From Actinomycetota bacterium (lineage in GTDB: Bacteria; Actinomycetota; Acidimicrobiia; Spongiisociales; ZC4RG35): a DNA stretch of 15,303 nucleotides. The notes below the pieces were generated by a model that did not search any database, had not been told where the DNA came from, and saw nothing but the letters and a program-made list of their open reading frames with translations. The DNA lies in the NCBI GenBank assembly GCA_022615295.1, contig JAKEHF010000060.1:1-15303 (forward strand). Reading direction: 5' to 3'. The position numbers and the translations under genes are program-made. Shown here piece after piece: positions 5,286 through 10,954 of the stretch (positions are counted from its first letter, which is position 1; each line of letters starts with the position of its first letter).

Positions 5286-7838
5286 TCAGGACCCGAGCCG
5301 CTCCCTACGAGCCGCCAGGAGCTCTAGGGCGCGGTCGAGCGTCAGGGTCTCGGGGCTGTCCCCCTTGCGCAGCGAGGCGTTGACCTCGCCGTCGGTGACA
5401 TACGGGCCGTAGCGACCCGATCGGACCGTGATCCTCTTCTTGGTCGCGGGGTCCTCGCCGACCACGGCGACATCCACCGTCCGCGCCTGCCCCCGCCGGC
5501 GTGGCGGCTCGGAGAGCAGCCGCAGGGCCCCCTCGATGTCGAGGGTGAAGAGCTGCTCCTCGCCCTCGAGGCTCCTCCGGTCCTCCCCTCTCTGGATGTA
5601 GGGGCCGTAGCGGCCGTTGAGGGCCACCACCTCGACCCCCGCCTCGTCCTGGCCGACGACCCTGGGAAGTGAGAGGAGACGCAGGGCGTCGTCGAGACCC
5701 AGATCGTCGAGGCTCATCGATCGGAAGAGGGAGGCGCGTCGTGGTCTGGTCTTGGCTCCCTCTTCCTGCTCGCCGAGCTGGACATAAGGCCCAAAACGGC
5801 CGGTCATCCCGTACACGGTGAGACCGGTGTCGGGATCGGTCCCCAGGATCTTGGACCCGGCGCTTTGGACCCGGATCAGCTCGAGGGCCTGGTCGACCGT
5901 GAGCTCGTCGGGGGCCAGGTCCTCGGGTATGGAGGCGCGGTCCTCGCCACGTTCGACATAAGGCCCATAGCGGCCGATCCGGGCCACCACCGGGACATCG
6001 AAGGGGTCCACCCCGATGGGAATCGACCCGACGACACGGGGATCGATCTCGTCGAGGTGCCTGGCGACGTTCTGGCGGAGACCGTCGTCGCCGAAGTAGA
6101 AGGCGGAGAGCCATGGCGTGGACTCCATTTCTCCCACTGCGATCCGGTCGAGATCGGTCTCCATCGCGGCGGTGAACTCGTAGTCGACAAGTTGGGGGAA
6201 GTGACGCTCGAGCAGGGTGACCACGGCGAAGGCGGTGAACGTGGGCACCAGCGCCGTCCCCTTCTTGAAGACATAGCCTCGGTCCTGGATCGTGGTCATG
6301 ATCGAGGCGTAGGTAGACGGCCGGCCCACCCCGAGCTCCTCGAGCTGTTGGACCAGGGTGGCTTCGGTGTAGCGGGCCGGAGGCTTCGTCTCGTGACCGG
6401 TCGGCTCGATCCGTTGCACCACGAGGTTCTCACCCTCGGTCAGCGGCGGGAGGGAGGCCGCGGGGTCGTCGTCGGTGGGGTCGGTGTCCCGACCGTAGGC
6501 CCTGAGAAAACCAGGGAAGGTGATGGTTCTCCCCGAGGCGCTCCACAGGGTCTCCACCCCCCCGGGGATCGTGGCACCGATCCGCACAGTCACGGTCACA
6601 CCAACGGCATCGGCCATCTGGGAGGCGACGGTGCGTCTCCAGATCAGGTCGTACAGTGCGCTCTCGTCGGGTCCCACCTCGCGGGCCACCTGCTCCGGCG
6701 TCCTGAACCTCTCGCCGGCGGGTCGGATCGCCTCGTGTGCCTCCTGCGCCGCCCGCACCTTTCGGCTGCTGCGGCGCGGGTTGGGCGAGAGATACTCCTC
6801 GCCGTAGAGGGCCCGCACCTGGTCCCGGGCGGCGGAGACCGCGTCGTCCGACAATGACGATGAATCGGTCCTCATATAGGTGATGTACCCGTTCTCGTAG
6901 AGCCTCTGGGCCACGGACATCGTCCGTGACGACGAGAAGCGGAGGCGGCGCCCCGCCTCCTGCTGCAGCGTCGAGGTGCGGAACGGCGGGTAGGGGCTGC
7001 GTCGATAGGGCTTGGTGCTCAGCGATCGGACTTCGAAGACGGCGTCGAGGGAGCTGGCCGCCAGCTCGGTGGCCCGCTCCCGATCGAGGATCAGGACCTC
7101 CCCCTGGGGTCTGCCCCGGCTGTCGAAATCCTTTCCGGTGGCCACCCTGACCCCGGCCACACTGTGCAACTCGGCACCGAAGGTGCGGTCGGGATCAGCC
7201 TGGGTGGCGAACACCCCATCGACTCCCCAGTAGCCCGCCGAGACGAAGGCCATCCTCTCTCGCTCCCGCTCCACCACGATCCGAACGGCGACGCTCTGCA
7301 CCCGCCCTGCGGAGAGCCGGGGTTGGATCTTGCGCCAGAGCACAGGTGACACCTCGTAGCCGTAGAGCCTGTCGAGAATGCGTCGTGCCTCCTGGGCCTG
7401 GACCAGCCGCTCGTCGAGACCCCTTGGGTTGGCGAAGGCGTCCTCGATGGCGGGCCGGGTGATCTCGTGGAACACCATGCGATGCACCGGCACCTTGGGC
7501 GCCAGGACCTCGACGAGGTGCCAGGCAATGGCCTCGCCCTCCCGGTCCTCGTCGGTGGCCAGATAGAGCGTGTCGGCGCCGGCGAGGGCATCTCGGAGCT
7601 TCTTCACTTGCGCCTTCCGCTCCTTGGGGACGATGTACAGCGGCTCGAAGTCGTTGTCGACGTCGACACCGAGACGGGCCCACTCCTCACCCTTGGCGTT
7701 GGGTGGTATCTCAGAGGCAGACCGGGGGAGGTCCCGGATGTGACCCATGGAGGACTCGACGACGGCGTCGGGTCCGAGGAAGTCGGAGATGGTCCGGGCC
7801 TTGGTCGGCGATTCGACTATGACGAGTGACTTGGGCAT
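5286..7838 (-). CDS. topA: DNA topoisomerase I (type IA)
   Basis: This 850-residue enzyme relaxes negative supercoils by passing strands through a transient single-strand break. The Toprim domain has E9 (VIVESPTKA) and D96, D98, E100 (ATDEDREGEA). The active-site tyrosine is Y321 in ITYMRTDS, with R323 beside it. After the core come four C-terminal repeats marked by GR(Y/F)GPY at residues about 622, 680, 742 and 808, the DNA-binding units typical of actinobacterial TopA in place of zinc fingers. The whole protein contains no cysteine, so zinc ribbons are excluded. It stops soon after the fourth repeat and lacks the long lysine-rich tail of mycobacterial TopA. The ATG has no Shine-Dalgarno site and lies just downstream of a good promoter, so the mRNA is probably leaderless or nearly so. 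It is convergent with phoH and divergent from tmk. Confidence 0.97.
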   Translation of the reverse strand: MPKSLVIVESPTKARTISDFLGPDAVVESSMGHIRDLPRSASEIPPNAKGEEWARLGVDVDNDFEPLYIVPKERKAQVKKLRDALAGADTLYLATDEDREGEAIAWHLVEVLAPKVPVHRMVFHEITRPAIEDAFANPRGLDERLVQAQEARRILDRLYGYEVSPVLWRKIQPRLSAGRVQSVAVRIVVERERERMAFVSAGYWGVDGVFATQADPDRTFGAELHSVAGVRVATGKDFDSRGRPQGEVLILDRERATELAASSLDAVFEVRSLSTKPYRRSPYPPFRTSTLQQEAGRRLRFSSSRTMSVAQRLYENGYITYMRTDSSSLSDDAVSAARDQVRALYGEEYLSPNPRRSSRKVRAAQEAHEAIRPAGERFRTPEQVAREVGPDESALYDLIWRRTVASQMADAVGVTVTVRIGATIPGGVETLWSASGRTITFPGFLRAYGRDTDPTDDDPAASLPPLTEGENLVVQRIEPTGHETKPPARYTEATLVQQLEELGVGRPSTYASIMTTIQDRGYVFKKGTALVPTFTAFAVVTLLERHFPQLVDYEFTAAMETDLDRIAVGEMESTPWLSAFYFGDDGLRQNVARHLDEIDPRVVGSIPIGVDPFDVPVVARIGRYGPYVERGEDRASIPEDLAPDELTVDQALELIRVQSAGSKILGTDPDTGLTVYGMTGRFGPYVQLGEQEEGAKTRPRRASLFRSMSLDDLGLDDALRLLSLPRVVGQDEAGVEVVALNGRYGPYIQRGEDRRSLEGEEQLFTLDIEGALRLLSEPPRRRGQARTVDVAVVGEDPATKKRITVRSGRYGPYVTDGEVNASLRKGDSPETLTLDRALELLAARRERLGS

Positions 7839-7849
7839 CGATGGCGGGG

Positions 7850-7878
7850 AGTTGACCGATGTGCGCGTTCCATGTCAA
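7850..7878 (-). promoter_or_regulatory. Probable topA promoter, facing an opposite -35-like motif
   Basis: On the minus strand a perfect -35 hexamer TTGACA (7878 to 7873) is followed by a 17-base spacer and TCAACT (7855 to 7850), which keeps the T at both ends of the actinobacterial TAnnnT box but lacks the A. Transcription would start about four bases before the topA ATG. The -10 overlaps TTGACC on the plus strand (7852-7857), so the region is an inverted repeat of TTGAC with arms 17 bases apart. Confidence 0.5.
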
Positions 7879-7905
7879 TACGGATGATGGGTCACAAGCG
7901 AGGGT

Positions 7906-7911
7906 TAGCGT
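7906..7911 (+). promoter_or_regulatory. Candidate -10 element for leaderless tmk
   Basis: TAGCGT matches TAnnnT and ends eight bases before the GTG at 7920, the start that best fits the family. No good -35 lies 16-18 bases upstream. The alternative is TTGACC at 7852-7857 with a weak -10 near 7874-7880, which would place the start near the ATG codons at 7884/7887. Confidence 0.3.
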
Positions 7912-7919
7912 TGGCAATC

Positions 7920-8510
7920 GTGGGTCATTACATCGCCTTGGAGGGTGTCGACGGCAGCGGGAAGTCGACCGTCGCCGCTGCCCTGGCACGGCGGCTGGAA
8001 GCGGACGGTCATCAGGTCGTCGTGGTGCGCGAGCCCGGCGGCACCGCGGTCGGAGAGACCGTCCGCAGGCTGCTTTTGGACTCGGAGACCCTGGACGAGT
8101 GGGCGGAGGCCTTCCTTTTCGCCGCTCAGCGCGCCGAGCTGGCCCGTGAGGTGATCCGACCCGCCCTCGAGTCGGGAGCCTGGGTGATAAGCGACCGCAC
8201 CTACTACTCCTCGATCGCCTACCAGGGCCGGGCTAGGGGGCTGGGCGAGGAGCGGATCCGCGAGATCAACGAGATGGGGCTGCGTGGCGTGATCCCCGAT
8301 TCGGTCTTCGTCCTCGACGTCGAGCCCTCCGAAGGTCTGCGTCGTCAGCATCGGGAGGATCGCATCGGGAGGGAGAGCGAGACCTTCCAACATGAGGTGA
8401 GAGAGGCATACCGCAGGCTCGCCGACGAGGACCCTGCCCGGGTCAGGATCCTCGATGGCTCCCAGACCGTTGAGCAGCTTGTTGACGAGATGATCGGGAG
8501 CCTGGGATGA
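7920..8510 (+). CDS. tmk: Thymidylate kinase
   Basis: This kinase phosphorylates dTMP to dTDP in the dTTP pathway. The P-loop is GVDGSGKST (9-17), the substrate motif REPGGT lies at 37-42, the DR motif with its follow-on SDRTYYSS at 91-98, and the lid has RxxREDRIGRESETF (about 142-156). All are normal for Tmk. GTG at 7920 gives MGHYIALEG, the usual distance from start to P-loop, and 196 residues. In-frame ATGs at 7872, 7884 and 7887 and a TTG at 7911 (with AGGG six bases upstream) would add 3 to 16 residues of no clear function. The stop overlaps the ATG of the delta-prime-like gene (ATGA), a pairing of tmk and holB seen in many bacteria. The start is uncertain; the identity is not. Confidence 0.93.
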   Translation: MGHYIALEGVDGSGKSTVAAALARRLEADGHQVVVVREPGGTAVGETVRRLLLDSETLDEWAEAFLFAAQRAELAREVIRPALESGAWVISDRTYYSSIAYQGRARGLGEERIREINEMGLRGVIPDSVFVLDVEPSEGLRRQHREDRIGRESETFQHEVREAYRRLADEDPARVRILDGSQTVEQLVDEMIGSLG

Positions 8511-9523
8511 GCTATGCCGGCGTCATCGGGCACGAGCGGGTGATCGACCTGCTCGAGACCGAGAGCGGCCGCCCCGCCCAGGCCTATCTGTTCGTCGGGC
8601 CTGCCTCCGTGGGCAAGGCGGCGCTGGCCACCCGATTCGCCGCCGAGCTCCTCGGTGTCAGCGACGAGAGGGGACATCGTCTGGTGATGAGCGGGAACCA
8701 CCCCGACCTGGTGTTGGTCGAGCCCGAGGGAGCCGCCAGTCTCGGAGTCGATCAGGCGAGGGAGGTGGTGCGACGTGCGGCGATGGCTCCCGTCGAGTAC
8801 GAGCGCACCGTGTTTCTCTTTCCGGAGGCGGGGGCCATGACGGACCAGGCGGCCAACGCCCTGCTCAAGACGCTCGAGGAGCCCCTCGCCGACGTGGTAT
8901 TCCTCCTCGTGGCGGAGTCCGAGGAGGATCTGCCGATGACGGTCGCCTCCCGTTGTCGCTCGGTCCAGGTGGCCCGGGTCCCCCACGACCAGATCGTGGC
9001 TGCGCTGACCGGGCGTGGTGTCGAGAGCGACTCCGCCGAGGCCATGGCCCTGGTCTCCGGTGGCCGCCCAGGTCTGGCACTGGCGCTCATGACCCGGCCC
9101 GAGGTGGCCGACTTTCGTCGGACCTGGCTCGGCGTTCCCTCCCGGGTCACCCCGCGCCCGGGTGACGGCCAGCGTCTCGCCGCGGAGATCCTCGACGAGC
9201 TCGGCCCACTGGTCGAGGAGGCGGTCGACGAAGGCATGACGGCCGAGCGGGCCCAGCGCGCCCGGAGACGAGTCGAGATGTCCCTGATCGTCTCCGGTCT
9301 GGAGATCCTCGCCTCCTGGTACACCGACGCCGCCGCCCTTCAGATGGGGGGTCCCGTTCGGAACCAAGACGTCGAGTTGGCCACCCTCACCAACGTGTCG
9401 CCACGGCGCGCGGTGCGTTGTGCCGAGATGACGCTCGACGCCGTGATCGACATCCAGGCCAACCTCCGTCGCGAGTTGGTCCTGGCCAACCTCTTCTCGG
9501 CCTTGGGGGCGGAGGAGGGTTGA
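8507..9523 (+). CDS. holB: DNA polymerase III delta-prime-like clamp-loader subunit
   Basis: The 338-residue protein is an AAA+ clamp-loader subunit. The P-loop region reads GPASVGKA (31-38), ending in Ala where ATPases have Ser or Thr. The Walker B equivalent is FLFPEAGAM (about 103-111), without the usual Asp. The conserved block QAANALLKTLEEP (114-126) and the SRC sensor motif (148-150) identify the delta-prime/tau/gamma family. Delta-prime normally does not hydrolyse ATP but supplies the arginine finger through SRC, so these losses fit that role. The zinc-binding cysteines between P-loop and sensor are absent, replaced by a short loop near 50-65. The start ATG at 8507 has GGGAG six bases upstream and overlaps the tmk stop. 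A related gene sits near topA in M. tuberculosis (Rv3644c). Confidence 0.88.
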   Translation: MSYAGVIGHERVIDLLETESGRPAQAYLFVGPASVGKAALATRFAAELLGVSDERGHRLVMSGNHPDLVLVEPEGAASLGVDQAREVVRRAAMAPVEYERTVFLFPEAGAMTDQAANALLKTLEEPLADVVFLLVAESEEDLPMTVASRCRSVQVARVPHDQIVAALTGRGVESDSAEAMALVSGGRPGLALALMTRPEVADFRRTWLGVPSRVTPRPGDGQRLAAEILDELGPLVEEAVDEGMTAERAQRARRRVEMSLIVSGLEILASWYTDAAALQMGGPVRNQDVELATLTNVSPRRAVRCAEMTLDAVIDIQANLRRELVLANLFSALGAEEG

Positions 9524-9551
9524 GCGTCTCGCCGTGTCGAGGCACGCCTTT

Positions 9552-9557
9552 TACGAT
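9552..9557 (+). promoter_or_regulatory. Candidate -10 element for tRNA-Thr
   Basis: TACGAT is a good TAnnnT box nine bases before the first base of the tRNA, so the primary transcript would have only a few extra 5' bases. No clear -35 is seen at 16-18 bases spacing. The tRNA could also be read from the upstream tmk-holB transcript. Confidence 0.45.
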
Positions 9558-9566
9558 TCCTGAACC

Positions 9567-9638
9567 GCCGGAGTAGCTCAGTGGTAGAGCGAGCGATTCG
9601 TAATCGCTAGGCCAGGGGTTCGATCCCCCTCTCCGGCT
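9567..9638 (+). tRNA. tRNA-Thr (anticodon CGU)
   Basis: A full cloverleaf can be drawn. The acceptor stem GCCGGAG (9567-9573) pairs with CTCCGGC (9631-9637) without mismatch. The D-stem is GCTC/GAGC, the anticodon stem AGCGA/TCGCT, and the T-stem AGGGG/CCCCT. The anticodon loop TTCGTAA (9597-9603) gives CGT, which reads ACG threonine codons. The variable loop has five bases. The discriminator base is T at 9638. CCA is not encoded (the sequence continues CCG), so the terminal A must be added by the nucleotidyltransferase. No T-rich terminator follows. Confidence 0.95.
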
Positions 9639-9648
9639 CCGCCTCCCA

Positions 9649-9701
9649 CCGTTCCGTGAAGATCTACCGGGGCTATATACGTGAGGATCTTCACAGAACG
9701 G
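9649..9701. repeat. Long inverted repeat between tRNA-Thr and sigma factor gene
   Basis: The 16-base left arm (9649-9664) and right arm (9686-9701) are inverted copies with a single difference at 9655/9695. The 21-base loop contains TATATA (9674-9679). A further 3 bp (9646-9648 with 9703-9705) can pair across a one-base bulge. In a plus-strand RNA the odd position is a C-A mismatch; in a minus-strand RNA it becomes a G-U pair. There is no T-run on either side, so a classical terminator is unlikely. It may be an operator for the sigma factor gene or an mRNA structure. Confidence 0.65.
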
Positions 9702-9732
9702 ATGGCCGGGTTCAGGCGTCCTCGACGATGAA

Positions 9733-9746
9733 GGGACCAAGGTCCC
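9733..9746. repeat. Short palindrome GGGACCAAGGTCCC before the sigma factor start
   Basis: This is a perfect 6-bp inverted repeat with a two-base centre. It lies 30 bases before the preferred sigma factor ATG (9776), in the 5' leader, or inside the coding sequence if ATG 9728 is the true start. It could be a regulator binding site or a small hairpin in the leader. No function can be read directly. Confidence 0.4.
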
Positions 9747-9775
9747 GACTTCGGCTGACTACCGTCCCCGCCCAC

Positions 9776-10354
9776 ATGGCCGACCAGGCGACCTTCGAGA
9801 AGGACGCCCTCGAGTACGCAAGACAGCTCTACTCAGCCGCGATGCGGATGACCAGGAACCCTGCGGACGCGGAGGACCTCGTCCAGGAGACGTTTCTCAA
9901 GGCCTATCGCGCCTATGACAGCTTCGAGCAGGGGACCAACCTCAAGGCATGGCTCTACCGCATCCTCACCAACACCTTCATCAACAAGTATCGGAGCGAC
10001 TCGCGTCGACCTCGTCAGACCGACCTGGGGGACGTGGAGGACCTCTACATGTACCGGCGGATAGCCTCCGGTGACTCCGCCGAGGCGGCGAGGAGCGCCG
10101 AGGAGAGGGTCCTCGACGGTCTGGTCGAGTCGGACATCAAGCAGGCGGTCGAGGAACTGCCCGAGAACTTCAGGCTCCCCGTGCTTCTGGCCGATCTCGA
10201 GGGCTTCTCTTACAAGGAGATCGCCGAAATCCTCGACATCCCGATCGGGACGGTGATGTCCCGGCTGCATCGTGGAAGAAAGGCGATGCAGAAGAGGTTG
10301 TGGGAATTCGCGCGACAGCGTGGACTGTTGCCGGACGACGCGGTGAGACCATGA
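9776..10354 (+). CDS. SigH/SigR-type ECF RNA polymerase sigma factor (oxidative and thiol stress)
   Basis: The 192-residue protein has sigma region 2 with AAMRMTRNPADAEDLVQETF (21-40) and GTNLKAWLYRILTNTFINKY (53-72), and region 4 with YKEIAEILDIPIGTVMSRLHRGRKA (146-170). The RMTRNPADAEDL and TNLKAWLYRILTNT blocks match my recollection of M. tuberculosis SigH and Streptomyces SigR almost word for word. Such factors switch on thioredoxin, proteolysis and thiol-repair genes when their anti-sigma factor is oxidised. The next gene, overlapping by ATGA, encodes that zinc anti-sigma factor, which supports the call. ATG 9776 is chosen because it opens MADQATFEKDALEY, close to the family N-terminus. 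ATG 9728 would add 16 residues. Neither has a good ribosome site. Whether the gene activates itself, as its relatives do, cannot be shown: no GGAAT-N18-GTT promoter was seen upstream. Confidence 0.92.
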   Translation: MADQATFEKDALEYARQLYSAAMRMTRNPADAEDLVQETFLKAYRAYDSFEQGTNLKAWLYRILTNTFINKYRSDSRRPRQTDLGDVEDLYMYRRIASGDSAEAARSAEERVLDGLVESDIKQAVEELPENFRLPVLLADLEGFSYKEIAEILDIPIGTVMSRLHRGRKAMQKRLWEFARQRGLLPDDAVRP

Positions 10355-10590
10355 GCCGGGATTGCGACGAAGCGCTGGCCAACCTCTATCTCTATCTCGA
10401 CTCAGAGCTCGACCAGGTCAGCATTCACAAGGTGAAGACGCATCTGGAGGAGTGCCGGGGCTGTGATGCCCCTTTCGACTTCGAGAAGAGACTGCGTCAA
10501 GTGGTCCGGGAACGTCTCAACGAGGATCTGCCCGAGGCCTTCGTGATGCGCCTCCGCGCGGTTCTCGCCCTCGAGATCACCGGTCCGTAG
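10351..10590 (+). CDS. Zinc-containing redox anti-sigma factor (RsrA/RshA family)
   Basis: The 79-residue protein has the ZAS zinc motif H31-L-E-E-C35-R-G-C38 and an N-terminal C5 placed 26 residues before the His, the same spacing as C11-H37-C41-C44 in Streptomyces RsrA. In that family, zinc-bound reduced protein holds the sigma factor; oxidation forms a disulfide, ejects zinc and releases it. There are exactly three cysteines, all predicted ligands; the extra Cys pair near the middle of RsrA is missing. The start ATG overlaps the sigma factor stop, which favours balanced synthesis of the pair. It is slightly shorter than RsrA (about 105 residues), mostly at the C-terminus. Confidence 0.9.
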   Translation: MSRDCDEALANLYLYLDSELDQVSIHKVKTHLEECRGCDAPFDFEKRLRQVVRERLNEDLPEAFVMRLRAVLALEITGP

Positions 10591-10617
10591 AGGTTCGCCC
10601 GCCAAACGGCCCGCCTG

Positions 10618-10623
10618 TAGTCT
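10618..10623 (+). promoter_or_regulatory. Candidate -10 element for leaderless transcript of the membrane-protein operon
   Basis: TAGTCT matches TAnnnT and ends exactly seven bases before the ATG at 10631. The ATG has no Shine-Dalgarno site. A weak TTCGCC (10594-10599) lies 18 bases upstream as a possible -35. The spacing equals that seen before polX. Confidence 0.45.
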
Positions 10624-10630
10624 CAGCCGA

Positions 10631-10954
10631 ATGAAGCGGTCCTGGTCCCGTTTGGTCGCCCCGGCCCTCCTGCTCGTGGGTATGACCACAGTCGTCGCTC
10701 TCCCGGTGCTCGGTCAGGAGGAGGGAGAGACGACCGAGACGACGGCCCCGGCCACGGGCACGACTCTGCCCGCGGAGCAGATCGACCCGGCGGTTCCGGT
10801 CGGAACCGCTGCCGAGAACCCGCCCCAACCCGATTGGACCTACCGCTACCTCATACCGACGGGGCTCGTCCTGGCCGTGATCGTCGTCCTCATGACCTCG
10901 ATCCGTTACTTCACCAACGTGGTGCGCAAGCGCTACCGGATAATCGAGGAGTGA
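10631..10954 (+). CDS. Small membrane protein of unknown function with Thr-rich extracytoplasmic linker
   Basis: I do not recognise this 107-residue protein. It has a basic N-terminus (KRSWSR) and a hydrophobic stretch (about 8-28) that looks like a signal peptide or signal anchor. Next comes an acidic, Thr/Pro/Ala-rich linker (29-68), then a second membrane helix (about 73-92) and a basic cytoplasmic tail (NVVRKRYRIIEE). The linker should lie outside the membrane, with the tail in the cytoplasm. It starts a close-packed gene series: its stop overlaps the GTG of the metallopeptidase gene (GTGA), so the two are probably translated together. It follows the sigma/anti-sigma pair by 40 bases. It could be a membrane partner or adaptor for a protease; no enzyme motif is present. 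The ATG fits a leaderless start. Confidence 0.75.
   Translation: MKRSWSRLVAPALLLVGMTTVVALPVLGQEEGETTETTAPATGTTLPAEQIDPAVPVGTAAENPPQPDWTYRYLIPTGLVLAVIVVLMTSIRYFTNVVRKRYRIIEE

Noticed and set aside
5279..5289. Bidirectional terminator between phoH and topA
   Set aside because: The palindrome has a 4-bp stem and three-base loop, with no T-runs; too weak to terminate.
5865..6857. 330-codon plus-strand frame inside topA
   Set aside because: It is antisense to the well-defined topA core and reads as a biased Gly/Asp/Arg/His sequence without domains.
9674..9679. TATATA as a standard -10 promoter for the sigma factor gene
   Set aside because: No -35 match was found at 16-18 bases upstream, and the last base is not T as in the TAnnnT consensus. 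It remains possible but is not supported enough to list.
9649..9701. Rho-independent terminator for tRNA-Thr
   Set aside because: The stem is long but the loop is 21 bases and no T-run follows on either strand, so it does not meet the usual form. It is kept as an inverted repeat only.
9567..9701. tRNA-linked integration site (att) with the repeat as a core
   Set aside because: The arms do not copy any part of the tRNA gene, and no integrase, phage gene or second tRNA 3' fragment is in the window.
9639..9775. Autoregulatory SigR-type promoter (GGAAT-N18-GTT) ahead of the sigma factor
   Set aside because: I looked for the paired motif on the plus strand and found no correctly spaced pair.
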